Notes: generated from the sequence alone by a model not told the origin. Numbered from the stretch's first letter, positions 16,811-26,109 are shown. The stretch: DNA of 64,000 bases from Haloarchaeobius salinus (GCF_024464185.1 NZ_JANHAU010000005.1:186001-250000); one strand, 5' to 3'. Numbers and translations: made by a program.

Positions 16811-17290
16811 ACAGCCACATGTCGGGGACGGCCCCGCGGTAGCCGAAACTGGACTGTCGAGGGCGACCGGCTCTTTTCGGGGACCGCCGGGAGAGGGGTC
16901 GGACTGGCTCGGTCGCCCCCGCCGCGCGGGAGCGAACGCCGCCCTGCAGTCGAAGACAGCGATGTGCGGTGTCCGGGGACAGTACAATCGGGTTCGCGCT
17001 GGCCCGTCCAGAACCTGCTGCGTGGGCGTCACGACGGCTCGGTAGCCAGTACCAAATCGGAGGTAGAAGGCCGCTACACGGCAGTAGGACACCGTTTTTG
17101 GCCCCGAGAGAGCCGCCTCGGTGGCCGTACACTGTGGTTACTCGTAGAAACCCCCAATTTCGCGGACCTCGAAATATCCGTGATCGGCGGTCCGCAAGCA
17201 ACACTGATCCGTCGGTAGCTGGTCGGTAGTTCATCTCCAAACGTCGTATTCCGGTTGCAGTCGGGTACTGTTCGGATGTGAGTTGGTGAA

Positions 17291-17300
17291 AATTACTAAT
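17291..17300 (+). promoter_or_regulatory. TATA-like element for beta-helix surface protein
   Basis: AATTACTAAT lies 25-34 bp upstream of the ATG of the surface protein gene. It is an AT-rich island in the promoter position for a leaderless transcript. Confidence 0.5.
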
Positions 17301-17324
17301 GGGGTAGTCCCGGGCTACTGGTCC

Positions 17325-19652
17325 ATGGCACCTGACAAGGCCAACGATGACGAACAGACTGGTGGAGTAAGCAGGCGTGAAACGCTCCGTTTCCTGGGGA
17401 CGGCTGCCGTTTCTGCCGCCACACTCGGGGCGGTCAGCTCGGCTGCTTCGGCGGCTCCTAACGGCGAGTTCGGGACGGTCGTCGACCTCGGTACGGAGGG
17501 GCTCTCGTCGGGTGACGAGATCGACCCGTACATCGACGAGCACTTCGTGAGCGGTAACGAGGTCCACATCCCGCCGGGCGAGTACGAGTGGAACGGCACG
17601 CTGTCCGGCCCGTCCGATGGTGACGCCGCGCTCGTCGGCGATGGCGAGATCGGCGACGTCGTTTTCAACGTGAACGATACCCTGGGCGGCGAATTCGCAC
17701 ACAGCAGCGGGACGGTCATGTTCCGGAACGTGACCTTCAGCGGCGCGAACCCGGAGCCGAAGGCCGGCATTACCTTCGCCGTCGGCGACGGTGGCACCCT
17801 CAGGTTCGAGCACATCCGCGCTCCCGACGGAGCGAGCCAGGAGGAAGACCGCTTCCTCTACGCCGACAGCGAGCACGCCGGCGTGGCGTTCGTCCGGAAC
17901 TGCTACTGGCAGGGCTTCGGCAACAACGGCGCGTACACCGACAACGGGCGCGTCGTCTACGAGAACTGCGTCTCGCACAACAACAACATCGCCGGCATCC
18001 GCATGGGATTCGGCGACGGCGAGGTGTACAACTCGCTGATCATCGTCGACGGCGAGATCCCGACCGACGGAGCGAACTCCGCGAACGCACGTGGTATCCG
18101 CCTCCGCGAACCCGGCGACCACGTCCTCGAGAACTGTGACTTCGTCTACCGCAACGTCTCCGGTGCGGGCTCGCCGGTCGAGCTCCGCGCCTCCGAGACG
18201 ACGGGTGTGTTGCGGAACTGCCGCGTCCTGAACGAGACGGGCCAGCCGGTCGTCCGGAACAAGAGCGACGACGCGAGCTGGACCGCCGAGAACGTCCACA
18301 TCTCCGGCGGCGGCAACCTCGAGATGGAGGGCGTCGACGAGGCGGACGTGACACGCGGCGACGGCGCGACACCGCCCCGGACCGACTTCGAGGAGTTCCT
18401 CGGCGCACCCATCGACGCAGGCGCGAGCGAACCGTCATCCGGCACGGAGGAGCCGACGAGCACGCCCGACGACTACGAGAACAACGTCGTCCTGCACGCC
18501 TCCCCCGACAACGACGACGACGTGCCCGAGCTCTCGCTGACGGTCTCCGGGGACGCCGACTACGGTTCGGAAGCCGAGGCCGATACCGACCGGATCACCG
18601 CGAACGACGACGGCACGACCACGATGACGAGCGTCGGCCTCGATCCGGACGCGCTCGATTCGTTCCTCTTCGACGGCGACGTCGTCGACTACAGCCTGCC
18701 GGACGGGTACGTGGTCGACGTCTCGCTCAACGGGACGGTCACCACGTTCGCGGAGCTCGTCGGCGAGGAGCCGACGAAGGAGGAGGAGGAGACGGACCAG
18801 TCGAGCGACACCGACGAGGAGCACGAGCTTCGCGTCCACGCGTCGCCCGACAACCCGAACGACGTCCAGGAGCTCTCCGTCACGGTCTCCGGTGACGCCG
18901 AGTACGGGCCCGAGTCCGAGACCGACACGGACCGCATCGTCGAGAACGACGACGGGACGACCACGGTGGTGAGCGTCGGACTCGACCCCGACGCCGTCGA
19001 CTCGTACATCTTCACCGGGGAGGCCGTCGACTACGAGTTCCCGAGCGAGTACGACGTCTCGGTCGCCATCGACGGTGAGTCGACCACGTTCGAGGCGCTC
19101 GTCGGCGGGACCGCCGGCGACGGCGACTCGGACGACTCCTCGTCCGATGGGAGCTCGAACGACGGTAGCACGGACGACGGTTCCAGCGGCGATGGCAGCA
19201 CGGACGACGGTTCCAGCGACGGTGGCAGCACGGACGACGGCTCCAGCGACGATGGCAGCACGGACGACGGTTCCAGCGACGGTGGCACCACGGACGACGG
19301 CTCCAGCGACGATGGCAGCACGGACGACGGTGGGAGCTCGAACGACGATTCGAAGGACGACGGTTCGACCGACGACGGCTCCAGCGACGAGGAGGAACTC
19401 CCCAACGAGCTGGTGATCAACAGCACCGACGCGGACAGCGTGACGGCGTACACGGTCACCGTCTCCGGCGACGTCGTCAAGGACAACGCCGACAGTTCCG
19501 AGGGCGGGCTGTTCGACCGGTTCGAGGACGTCGCACGCGACGGCAAGGTCATCGGACTGGTCCACGACGGCACGGACGTCTACCGCTACTCCGGGTCTGT
19601 CGTCGAGGTGACCATCGACGGCAACGCCGACATCACGCTCCAGGGGGTCTGA
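17325..19652 (+). CDS. Tat-exported right-handed beta-helix surface protein with repeated modules
   Basis: A 775-residue secreted protein. The N-terminus has SRRETLRFLG (twin arginine at residues 17-18) and a cleavable hydrophobic segment ending about residue 43. Residues about 50-370 form a right-handed beta-helix like pectate-lyase or poly-sugar lyases (FVRNCYWQGFGNNGAY, ENCVSHNNNIAGIR, LENCDFVYRNVSG). Two similar modules of about 95 residues follow (from about 387 and 501, each starting HASPDN and ending TTF-x-LVG). Then comes an Asp/Ser/Gly linker of about 90 residues, and a third, divergent module (LVINSTDADSVTAYTVTVSG) to the end. No membrane anchor is visible. It may bind or cut surface polysaccharide. 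Confidence 0.88.
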   Translation: MAPDKANDDEQTGGVSRRETLRFLGTAAVSAATLGAVSSAASAAPNGEFGTVVDLGTEGLSSGDEIDPYIDEHFVSGNEVHIPPGEYEWNGTLSGPSDGDAALVGDGEIGDVVFNVNDTLGGEFAHSSGTVMFRNVTFSGANPEPKAGITFAVGDGGTLRFEHIRAPDGASQEEDRFLYADSEHAGVAFVRNCYWQGFGNNGAYTDNGRVVYENCVSHNNNIAGIRMGFGDGEVYNSLIIVDGEIPTDGANSANARGIRLREPGDHVLENCDFVYRNVSGAGSPVELRASETTGVLRNCRVLNETGQPVVRNKSDDASWTAENVHISGGGNLEMEGVDEADVTRGDGATPPRTDFEEFLGAPIDAGASEPSSGTEEPTSTPDDYENNVVLHASPDNDDDVPELSLTVSGDADYGSEAEADTDRITANDDGTTTMTSVGLDPDALDSFLFDGDVVDYSLPDGYVVDVSLNGTVTTFAELVGEEPTKEEEETDQSSDTDEEHELRVHASPDNPNDVQELSVTVSGDAEYGPESETDTDRIVENDDGTTTVVSVGLDPDAVDSYIFTGEAVDYEFPSEYDVSVAIDGESTTFEALVGGTAGDGDSDDSSSDGSSNDGSTDDGSSGDGSTDDGSSDGGSTDDGSSDDGSTDDGSSDGGTTDDGSSDDGSTDDGGSSNDDSKDDGSTDDGSSDEEELPNELVINSTDADSVTAYTVTVSGDVVKDNADSSEGGLFDRFEDVARDGKVIGLVHDGTDVYRYSGSVVEVTIDGNADITLQGV
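19123..19396 (+). repeat. Asp/Ser/Gly low-complexity repeat inside surface protein
   Basis: The coding sequence repeats blocks such as DDGSTDDGSS and SDGGSTDDGSS about eight times, with nearly identical DNA units (GGCAGCACGGACGACGG). This acidic flexible linker joins the second and third modules and is prone to length change by slippage. Confidence 0.85.
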
Positions 19653-19653
19653 G

Positions 19654-19785
19654 ATGCAGGACCGTAGACCGGAACTGCGACCTCCGAACGGCCCGACGGA
19701 CGAGGGCCAGCACCGGGCGGACCCGGTCACGGAGGATCCGGTCGGGACCCACGTCGACCGCTGCTTCGGGGGTGGGTCGCGATGA
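19654..19785 (+). CDS. small hypothetical ORF coupled to the next gene
   Basis: A 43-residue ORF that begins 1 bp after the stop of the beta-helix gene and ends in an ATGA overlap with the next small gene. The product is polar, with a single cysteine near the end, and matches nothing I recognise. The tight spacing on both sides suggests a three-gene transcript with translational coupling. It could equally be a non-functional link that only carries ribosomes from the large gene to the small one. Confidence 0.4.
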   Translation: MQDRRPELRPPNGPTDEGQHRADPVTEDPVGTHVDRCFGGGSR

Positions 19786-19991
19786 CCGACCTCGAGCAGC
19801 AGTGGGAGGACGCGGCACCGAACCCCAATCCCGAGACCGACCTCGAGTACGAGTACCTCTCCATCAGCGTGGTGAAGGCCGAGCAGTACGAACGGCTGCT
19901 GCTGCTGCCCGAAGACGAGGACATGCTCCACGACGACGCCTTCATGGTCGTCGGCGAGGACGACCTCGTCGACCTCGACGAGATGGCCTGA
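19782..19991 (+). CDS. small acidic haloarchaeal protein
   Basis: A 69-residue, very acidic soluble protein (EYEYLSISVVKAEQYERLLL then PEDEDMLHDDAFMVVGEDD). The regular strand-helix-strand pattern and third-position GC bias indicate a real gene. The start overlaps the preceding 43-codon ORF by 4 bp. I do not recognise the family. Its place behind a secreted beta-helix protein is the only functional hint. Confidence 0.65.
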   Translation: MTDLEQQWEDAAPNPNPETDLEYEYLSISVVKAEQYERLLLLPEDEDMLHDDAFMVVGEDDLVDLDEMA

Positions 19992-20221
19992 CGGCATCGC
20001 GGGCCTCGGGCCTGTGCACAGCAGGCCGTCGGCCTCACCTGTGTTCCTCGGCTCCCTGCTGACGCGACCTCCACCGCTGATACCCTCCAGAGCTGATCCA
20101 CACCCCGATTTGAGTTCCGGGTCCTCACTCGACTCGTACTCGTTCAGGAACCGGCTACCATCGGGGCCGACCGGTACCCGGCACAATACAAAACCGGGCC
20201 GTCCCCTCGAAGCCGGTCAGC

Positions 20222-21058
20222 ATGACCTACGAGGAGTATCTGTCCGGGAAGAAACTCGTCCTCACCGTCGCGACCACCGGAGGGGTCCACGGGAAGGACG
20301 CGAACCCGAACCTCCCGGAGCAACCAGAGGAGATCGCCCGGCAGGTCGCCGAGTGCGAACGACTCGGTGCGGCCATCGTCCACGTCCACGGTCGCGACGA
20401 GCACGGCGAGAACGATGCAAGCCGGCTCCAGGCGGTCAACGACGCCATCCGGGAGCGGTGTGACGACATCGTCATCCAGAACACGACAGGTGGACAGGCG
20501 ACCCTGCCCGAACGAATCCAGGGCATTCGGACCGACCCACACCCGGAGATGGCGTCGCTCGACCTCGGGCCGTTCAAGCGCGACCAGCACATCATCACCG
20601 AGCACACACGCCACAACATCGAGCAGCTCGCCATCGAGATGCAGGACAAGGGCATCAAGCCGGAGCTGGAGTGCTTCAACAGCGGTCAGCTCCAGGAGGC
20701 CAAACGGCTCATCGACGAGGGGTTCCTCGACCCGCCGTACTACATCAACATCATCTTCGGCGGGCAGGTGTTCACGCCGCCACACCCCCGTCACGTGCAG
20801 GCGCTGGTCGACACGCTCCCGGAGGACTCGGAGTTCAACATCCTCGCGACAGGCCGCCACCAGCTCCCGCTCACGCTGTTCGCGACCATCCTCGGTGGCC
20901 ACGTCCGCATCGGGATGGAGGACAACCTCTACTACGAGCGCGGGACGCAGGCCGAGAGCAACCAGCAGCTGGTCCGCCGGACCGTCGACATCGTCGACAA
21001 CATGGGGCGCGACCTCGCGACACCGGACGAGGCACGCGAGATGCTCGGCATGAACTGA
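20222..21058 (+). CDS. beta-keto acid cleavage enzyme (BKACE, DUF849)
   Basis: A 278-residue TIM-barrel enzyme that condenses a beta-keto acid with acetyl-CoA to give a CoA ester and acetoacetate; the founding member is 3-keto-5-aminohexanoate cleavage enzyme. Seen here: LTVATTGGVHGK near the start, the zinc-binding HVHGRD at about residues 56-61, SLDLGPFKRD, LECFNSGQL and the C-terminal GGHVRIGMEDNLYYERG with the metal glutamate. The length is typical. The exact substrate cannot be read from the sequence. An AT-rich ACAATACAAAACC lies about 28-40 bp before the ATG as the likely promoter. Neighbours give no pathway context. Confidence 0.9.
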   Translation: MTYEEYLSGKKLVLTVATTGGVHGKDANPNLPEQPEEIARQVAECERLGAAIVHVHGRDEHGENDASRLQAVNDAIRERCDDIVIQNTTGGQATLPERIQGIRTDPHPEMASLDLGPFKRDQHIITEHTRHNIEQLAIEMQDKGIKPELECFNSGQLQEAKRLIDEGFLDPPYYINIIFGGQVFTPPHPRHVQALVDTLPEDSEFNILATGRHQLPLTLFATILGGHVRIGMEDNLYYERGTQAESNQQLVRRTVDIVDNMGRDLATPDEAREMLGMN

Positions 21059-21154
21059 GGGGATCGAGGAGCTGGTCGGTGGCGATCTCGCCAGCTGTCG
21101 TTCCGGGACCCGCGGAACAGTCAAGTTCCAGTGTCGAGAACAGCTCGTACGGGA

Positions 21155-21862
21155 ATGACAGAGAGTGACTCACATGCCTCGGGGGAATCGGTCGTCGAGG
21201 TCGAGTTCTCGATCGAGGACCCGGCGTATCCGTTCGTCTCCGCGACGGCGGGTCAGGACTGCATCATCGAGCTCGCCGACATGGTCCCACGGGGTGAGGA
21301 TGGGTACGCCGAGTTCTTCAGCATAACCGGGATCGAGTCCGAGCAGGTCCAGGAGATCGCCGGGTCGTACGAGACCCTCGAAGTCCACCTCCTGCGGGAG
21401 TACGAACTCGGCGGCCTGTTCGAGTTCCTCGCGTCAGGAGACTGTCCGGCGTTCACCCTCGCAGAGCTGGGTGCACTCCCCCGTCAAGCGATCTCCTTGA
21501 ACGGGGAGGGTCGCATCGTCGCGGAGATCCCGCCACAGTACGAGGCTTCGTCCGTCATCGATTCGTTCCTCGATGCGAACCCGGACGCGGCGCTCGTTTC
21601 GAAACAGCATCGTGACTCCTTCACGCCGATGTTCACTGGCTCGACGCTCGGCCAGGTTCTCGACACCCATCTCACGGAACGACAGCAGGAGGTCCTCCGA
21701 ACCGCGTACGACGCCGGCTACTACGAGTGGCCCCGCGAGTGCAGCGGAAAGGGGGTTGCCGATGACCTCGAGATCAGTTCCGCGACCTTCTCCGAGCACA
21801 TTCACGCGGCCGAGCGGAATCTACTCACAGCTCTCTTCGACTCCGAAACGGGACTGAACTGA
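21155..21862 (+). CDS. bacterio-opsin activator-like HTH_10 transcription regulator
   Basis: A 235-residue regulator. The C-terminal 60 residues carry the HTH_10 domain: LTERQQEVLRTAYDAGYYEW, then PRECSGKGVADDLEISSATF and SEHIHAAERNLL. The N-terminal two-thirds (DPAYPFVSATAGQDCIIELA onward) is the usual haloarchaeal ligand-sensing part with no known ligand. The ATG giving MTESDSHA follows a short intergenic gap; an upstream in-frame start would add eight residues. Targets are unknown. It is convergent with a HalOD1 gene. Confidence 0.88.
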   Translation: MTESDSHASGESVVEVEFSIEDPAYPFVSATAGQDCIIELADMVPRGEDGYAEFFSITGIESEQVQEIAGSYETLEVHLLREYELGGLFEFLASGDCPAFTLAELGALPRQAISLNGEGRIVAEIPPQYEASSVIDSFLDANPDAALVSKQHRDSFTPMFTGSTLGQVLDTHLTERQQEVLRTAYDAGYYEWPRECSGKGVADDLEISSATFSEHIHAAERNLLTALFDSETGLN

Positions 21863-21878
21863 ATGCCGAGTCGTAGCC

Positions 21879-22199
21879 CTATAGACCGTCCGTCTGGAGC
21901 CTCACGGTTACCTGTCCGTCGGCTCTGACGGTGACGTCACAGCTCTCGTGGGAGAACGAGACGGCGATGTTCGAACGTCGGGCGGGGCTCCCGGACCCTG
22001 CGCCGAGGATGCGGTCCAGTGCGTCCGGATCGATGGTCTCGTGGAGCGGGTCCAGTTCGGTGGCTGGGGTTCCGGTGACCGCGACGATGGCGTCGATCAC
22101 ACCGCCCGTCGCCGTTCCCGCTTCGCGCCAGTCGTGATGAACGAACTCCCGATTCGAGCTAGTCTCTGACGTCCTGGGTTCTTCGTATATGTCTGTCAT
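21879..22199 (-). CDS. HalOD1 output-domain protein
   Basis: A 106-residue protein made almost entirely of the HalOD1 domain. GVIDAIVAVTGTPATELDPL and HETIDPDALDRIL are the helix and turn, and ISVSF-like strands follow (NIAVSFSHESCDVTVRADGQ). HalOD1 is a haloarchaea-specific domain linked to signal transduction. A second stand-alone copy lies at 54685-54972. A 13-codon ORF (MYVAEKYLEEQAE) just upstream at 22222-22263 may be a remnant or leader. Confidence 0.85.
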   Translation of the reverse strand: MTDIYEEPRTSETSSNREFVHHDWREAGTATGGVIDAIVAVTGTPATELDPLHETIDPDALDRILGAGSGSPARRSNIAVSFSHESCDVTVRADGQVTVRLQTDGL

Positions 22200-22467
22200 G
22201 TGTCCAGATGATCGTGGTCGTTACTCCGCCTGCTCCTCCAGATACTTCTCGGCGACGTACATAGTTCGTCTCCCTACAACTCAAGGGAAACCGCCGGGAG
22301 GGACACGGCGTTCGACCCCGCTCGACCGATTCGTGTATGTGGGACGCAGCCCCGCCGGACAGCAGTTATGGCGGGGAAAGTCAGAATAGATCCTGTCGAC
22401 CGGACGGGGCCGCCCTCGTCGCTCGCTCATCACTCACTCGGTCCGACCCAACAGGCCACCCGGGAAC

Positions 22468-23532
22468 TCAGTACGTCGCCTTCTGGTAGACGTTCCGGCC
22501 GAGCTTGAACGCCGGCCAGCCGACCCGCGAGTGGCCCTTCCGCCACTGGAGCGTCGGGACGGCCTCGCCGCCGTAGCGGGACTTGTACCGGAACACTGTC
22601 TCGTCGAAGTGCGCACCGGTCGCGCCGAAGTCGTAGTAGCGGTAGCCGTGGTCGAGAGCCCACCTGATCCCCCGGCGGTGCAGTACCTCGGAGGGGTGGT
22701 GCGAGAAGCAGTCCTCGTCGGGGATTGCGGAGAAGTAGAAGTGGACGGTCTCCTGTTCGTCGTCGAGGATGTCGACGTAGGAGCCGACCGGTTCGCCGTC
22801 GTGGACGGCGGTGAACACCCGGACCCGGTCGGAGAACTCGGTCAGCAGCGCCTCGAAGAAGGGTTGTTCGTAGGGGACGCCACCGACCCGTTCGACGTTC
22901 GCGACGTAATCGTCGTACAGATCCGTCGCGGTCGACCGGTCGAGCGAGCGTTCGACGACCTCGACGCCGTCCTCGTCGGCCTGCCTGAGTGCTCGACGCC
23001 GCCCGCTCTGCATCTCCGCCTTGAGGGTGGGCCAGTCGTCGTCGAGCGGGATACGGAACCGGCAGTTCACCAGGGTGGGCTCGTAGCCTCGTCTCGCGAG
23101 CCACTTGCCGTAGCGAACGTAGCCGAGGTCGTTGGTCCTGATCGCGTGGTAGAGGGTTCCGATGCCGGTCTCGTCGGCGAGGGCGTCGAACAGGAGTTCG
23201 AGACAGTCCCGCTCGTCCGTCGAGACCACCGGCCCACCGAACCCCGGGTCGATGCTGACGAGCTCCCGGAGCGGGAGCCGGTTCCCGAACCGTGTCGCCG
23301 TCGGGAGGTAGATCGGCCCGGCGAAGTTCGGGAGCACACCGACCGGGTTGCCCTTCTTCGAGACGACGACGTGCAGCGGCCGTGACTCGGGGACGTACTC
23401 CTCGACCAGGGCGAGCCACCCGTGTCGGTGGAAGACGGAGCCGAGGTCGGACTGCTCGACGAGGTTGTTCCACTGGTTCTCGTTGACGTCGTGGACGCTG
23501 TCGACGACCCGGACGTCCAGGTCGTCGGTCAC
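22468..23532 (-). CDS. FemAB/BioF2-like acyltransferase (GNAT fold)
   Basis: A 354-residue FemAB-like protein, the second in the window. Family motifs in order are NQWNNLVEQSDLGSVFHRHG, SKKGNPVGVLPNF, FGNRLPLRELVSIDPGFGGP, LKAEMQSGRRRALRQADEDG, EPVGSYVDILDDEQETVHFY and the closing YYDFGATGAHFDETVFRYKS. The F-x-YK near the end is the acceptor-site signature of the group. The start is a GTG, the first possible codon before the conserved strand. Bacterial homologues transfer aminoacyl or acyl groups; here the acceptor is likely a surface glycan, given the adjacent locus. It is a single-gene unit. Confidence 0.85.
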   Translation of the reverse strand: MTDDLDVRVVDSVHDVNENQWNNLVEQSDLGSVFHRHGWLALVEEYVPESRPLHVVVSKKGNPVGVLPNFAGPIYLPTATRFGNRLPLRELVSIDPGFGGPVVSTDERDCLELLFDALADETGIGTLYHAIRTNDLGYVRYGKWLARRGYEPTLVNCRFRIPLDDDWPTLKAEMQSGRRRALRQADEDGVEVVERSLDRSTATDLYDDYVANVERVGGVPYEQPFFEALLTEFSDRVRVFTAVHDGEPVGSYVDILDDEQETVHFYFSAIPDEDCFSHHPSEVLHRRGIRWALDHGYRYYDFGATGAHFDETVFRYKSRYGGEAVPTLQWRKGHSRVGWPAFKLGRNVYQKATY

Positions 23533-23782
23533 GTCCGGGCACCGCCGCGGGTCGCGGCTCCTCGGTCCTGAACGGTCTGTTTCATCACGACCAGCTTACC
23601 GGGAGTACGTTCTCGTTATGTGGTCCGTACGTGGCCCACCACGACCGCATACACCTGCTAACGGGGTCGAACGGCTCGTTTGAGGCCCGAGGGGTCGGTC
23701 GATGACGACGCCGTGGTCGAAGCAAACCCTTAGGACCGATAACGGTGCTATTACATTGGGTTCACCTCCGGATGGGGGGAGT

Positions 23783-24031
23783 ATGCCGTGTCCGTACCTC
23801 GAGTACCGCCGTGCCGACGAAGATGTCGAGTTCGATCACGAGCGGCCGTACTGCGCCATCCAGGGCTCGTTCGTCTCGCCGATGCGGGCGGACATCTGCA
23901 ACGACCGGTTCGAGTTCCACCACCCCGAGGACTGTCCGGTGTTCCAGTCACACGCCGAGGTCGAGGCCGATGCGACGGCCGAGAACGTCGCCGGACGGCT
24001 CGTCGAGTCTGACGGCCCGGCCACGGACTGA
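23783..24031 (+). CDS. small Cys-containing haloarchaeal hypothetical protein
   Basis: An 82-residue soluble protein with four cysteines in the pattern CPYLEYRR, YCAIQG, ADICNDRF and DCPVF, which may bind a metal. The start MPCPYLEYRR is preferred; an in-frame ATG 27 codons earlier lies in a region without protein character, and GGGGGGAG just before the chosen ATG is a good ribosome-binding site. The stop and the next start share one base (TGATG), so it is translationally coupled to the GNAT gene. Function unknown. Confidence 0.72.
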   Translation: MPCPYLEYRRADEDVEFDHERPYCAIQGSFVSPMRADICNDRFEFHHPEDCPVFQSHAEVEADATAENVAGRLVESDGPATD

Positions 24032-25149
24032 TGGGCGACGGTCAGTCCGGGGGCGACGACTACACGATCAGATTCTTCGAGCCGGCGGACAGGGACGGGT
24101 TCCTCGAGCTCTACCGCTCGGTGATGGGCCCGGCGACGGAGGCCTGGTTCCGCTGGAAGTACGAGGAGAACCCGTACGTCGCCCACGTTCCGGTCGTGGT
24201 GGCTGTGGACGAACGTGACGGCGTCGTCGCGGCGCGCCCGCAGGTGCCGTTCCGGATGCAGGCGGGTGAGAGACGGACGCTGGCGCTGCGCTTCGGTGAC
24301 ACCATCGTCCACGAGGACCACCGTCGCCGCGGCCTGTTCACCCGGACGACGGCCTTCGCGATGGACTACTACGGCGGACAGCCGCCACGGTTCGCGTTCA
24401 ACTTCCCGAACTCGCTGTCTGAGCCGGGCTACCGCACCGTCGGCGGCGAGTTCGTCCAGGAGCTGGTGACGCACTACCGCGTCCACGACCCCGAGAGCGT
24501 GCTCGACGCCGGCTCGATCCCGGGTTCGGATAGCATCGCCCAGGCCGGCAGCCGGCTCATCTCGGCAGCGCGTGCGGCCGAGCGGGCGCTCCGGCGTGTC
24601 GACCCCGACGGGTCGGTCGTCCGGTACGAGGAGCCGCCGGCCGAGCGGCTCGCCGAGCTCGCGGCCCGGTCGACCGAGCGCCGGGTCCACGCGGTCCGGG
24701 ACGAGGCCTTCTTCCGCTGGCGGTTCGCCAACCCGCGCTGGTCGTACGACACCTACATCCTCGAACGGGACGGGGAGGCGCTCGCAGCAGTCATCGCGGG
24801 GACCGCCACGACGGAGCGTGGAACAGTGACCAACCTCATGGAGCCAGTCCCGCTGGGCCGGGACGCGAGGCCGACAGACGCCACACGGGCGCTGCTGGCG
24901 GCCGTCGTCGAGGACGTGAGTGATTCCGACCTCGTCGCGGTCGCCGGCGGAACCATCGATCCCTCGTTGCTGCGACGGTTCGGCTTCCTGCCCGACGACG
25001 GCCGTCCGCTCTCACTCGGTGCCTCGCCGTCCCGCCAGATCACATACGACCTTGCGAACGCCGGCGAACAGGCGTGGCGGGTCGGTGGGCTGGACATCCG
25101 CCGACCGGAGAACTGGGCGCTGACGTTCAGCGAACACGACTCACGGTGA
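24031..25149 (+). CDS. GNAT N-acetyltransferase (Eis-like, two GNAT lobes)
   Basis: A 372-residue acetyltransferase. Residues about 10-130 form a GNAT domain with RFGDTIVHEDHRRRGLFTRT, where RRRGLF is the acetyl-CoA P-loop. FNFPNSLSEPGYRTVGG follows, and the C-terminal half holds a second degenerate lobe (FFRWRFANPRWSYDTYILER). This is the architecture of GNATs found in capsule and glycan loci. It probably acylates an amino-sugar or similar group; the substrate is unknown. It is co-translated with the small Cys-containing protein before it. The last 9 bp overlap the convergent deacetylase gene. Confidence 0.83.
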   Translation: MGDGQSGGDDYTIRFFEPADRDGFLELYRSVMGPATEAWFRWKYEENPYVAHVPVVVAVDERDGVVAARPQVPFRMQAGERRTLALRFGDTIVHEDHRRRGLFTRTTAFAMDYYGGQPPRFAFNFPNSLSEPGYRTVGGEFVQELVTHYRVHDPESVLDAGSIPGSDSIAQAGSRLISAARAAERALRRVDPDGSVVRYEEPPAERLAELAARSTERRVHAVRDEAFFRWRFANPRWSYDTYILERDGEALAAVIAGTATTERGTVTNLMEPVPLGRDARPTDATRALLAAVVEDVSDSDLVAVAGGTIDPSLLRRFGFLPDDGRPLSLGASPSRQITYDLANAGEQAWRVGGLDIRRPENWALTFSEHDSR

Positions 25150-26109
25150 CTGTGGGTCGGTCGGTTTCGGGTCGTTGCTGGCGGTGTCGGCTCGGGATGC
25201 GAGCGTCCGGCTGGCGACCGTTCGCATCGTCTCCACATCGACACCTTCCTCGTCCCGGTACCGGGCGACGAGCTCGCAGACCCGCCTGATTCGTTGGTGG
25301 TCGCGTTCGGTGACGAGGTTGTTCGGGTGGAGCCACAGGTGGAGGACGCCGTCGCGTTCGGCCGCCGCCTCGAGTCCGGACCGGACGGCACCCACGACGG
25401 GGTCCTCCCGGAGGAGCGACGCCACCCGACGACCAACGCCCTGGAAGCCGTACAGGTAGAGCGACGCGGGGATGTCGACGAGGCCGTACTCGTCGACGGT
25501 CGGTTCGACGAGGGGCGGGGCCCCCGGGCCGAGCGCCGCCGCTCTCAGCTTCCCGCCACGGCCGGCGAGTCCACCTCCCTCCCCCTCGGGGCGGACCCCA
25601 CGATAGCAGCGTATCGGCGAGTCGGCCAGCTCGTCGCGGTGCCCCACGTCGTTCCGGGGGAACACGAACGAGACGGGGTCGAAGCCGGCCTGTCGGGCGA
25701 CGTCGACCGCGACCTCGATCTCGGTGCGCGCCAGCGAAGCTGTCGTCTCGAGCGCCCCGAACTGCACGTGCGAGAAGGTGTGGATGCCGAGGTCGTGCTC
25801 GGCGTCCGCCCGACCGATATCGCCGACGAGTTCGGGCGCACAGAACAGCTCCCGGTCGGCCAGCTCTCCCTCCCGCTCCGCGAGGAACCAGCCCGACGGT
25901 GCCGGGATGTCCGGGTGGGAACCGTTGCAGCCGCTCAAGAACAGGTGGCCCACCACGGCCCAGGTCGCCGGGAGGTCGTGTTCGTCGAACGCACGTAGCA
26001 GTGCCCGCCAGCCCTCGCGACCCGCCTCAACGCGGTCGATCGGGGGCGATACCTTGTCGTGGAAGCCCCACGCGAGCTCCGCGTCGACCGACAGTACCAC
26101 AGTACCCAT
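25141..26109 (-). CDS. NodB-type polysaccharide deacetylase
   Basis: A 322-residue protein with the carbohydrate esterase 4 fold. Motif 1 is LSVDAELAWGFHD (Asp and Glu as base and metal ligand) and motif 2 is GIHTFSHVQFG, giving the H-x3-H zinc pair. FVFPRNDVGH is motif 3 and LHLWLHPNNL motif 5. No signal peptide is visible at the ATG of MGTVVLSVDA, so it acts inside the cell, probably on lipid-linked or nucleotide-linked sugar. The frame continues 61 codons upstream, but the conserved first strand begins at the chosen start. It is convergent with the GNAT gene. Confidence 0.87.
   Translation of the reverse strand: MGTVVLSVDAELAWGFHDKVSPPIDRVEAGREGWRALLRAFDEHDLPATWAVVGHLFLSGCNGSHPDIPAPSGWFLAEREGELADRELFCAPELVGDIGRADAEHDLGIHTFSHVQFGALETTASLARTEIEVAVDVARQAGFDPVSFVFPRNDVGHRDELADSPIRCYRGVRPEGEGGGLAGRGGKLRAAALGPGAPPLVEPTVDEYGLVDIPASLYLYGFQGVGRRVASLLREDPVVGAVRSGLEAAAERDGVLHLWLHPNNLVTERDHQRIRRVCELVARYRDEEGVDVETMRTVASRTLASRADTASNDPKPTDPQSP

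Larger units (their letters stand above)
16776..17324. other. divergent intergenic region
   Basis: A 549-bp gap between two divergent genes. It holds a TAACAA box for the leftward gene at its left end and an AATTACTAAT element about 25-34 bp before the rightward ATG at its right end. A short direct repeat, GGTCGGTAG, occurs twice near 17210-17230. The middle contains only short, frame-shifting ORFs and no recognised gene. Confidence 0.55.

Noticed and set aside
16776-18299. Upstream extension of the phosphodiesterase frame to 1054 codons
   Set aside because: The extension is antisense to the beta-helix surface protein and has no domain. The TAACAA box and conserved start put the gene start at 16775.
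18435-20186. Minus-strand open frame of 583 codons with Val/Ala repeats
   Set aside because: It is the mirror image of the Asp/Ser/Gly repeat of the surface protein and has no start signal or family match.
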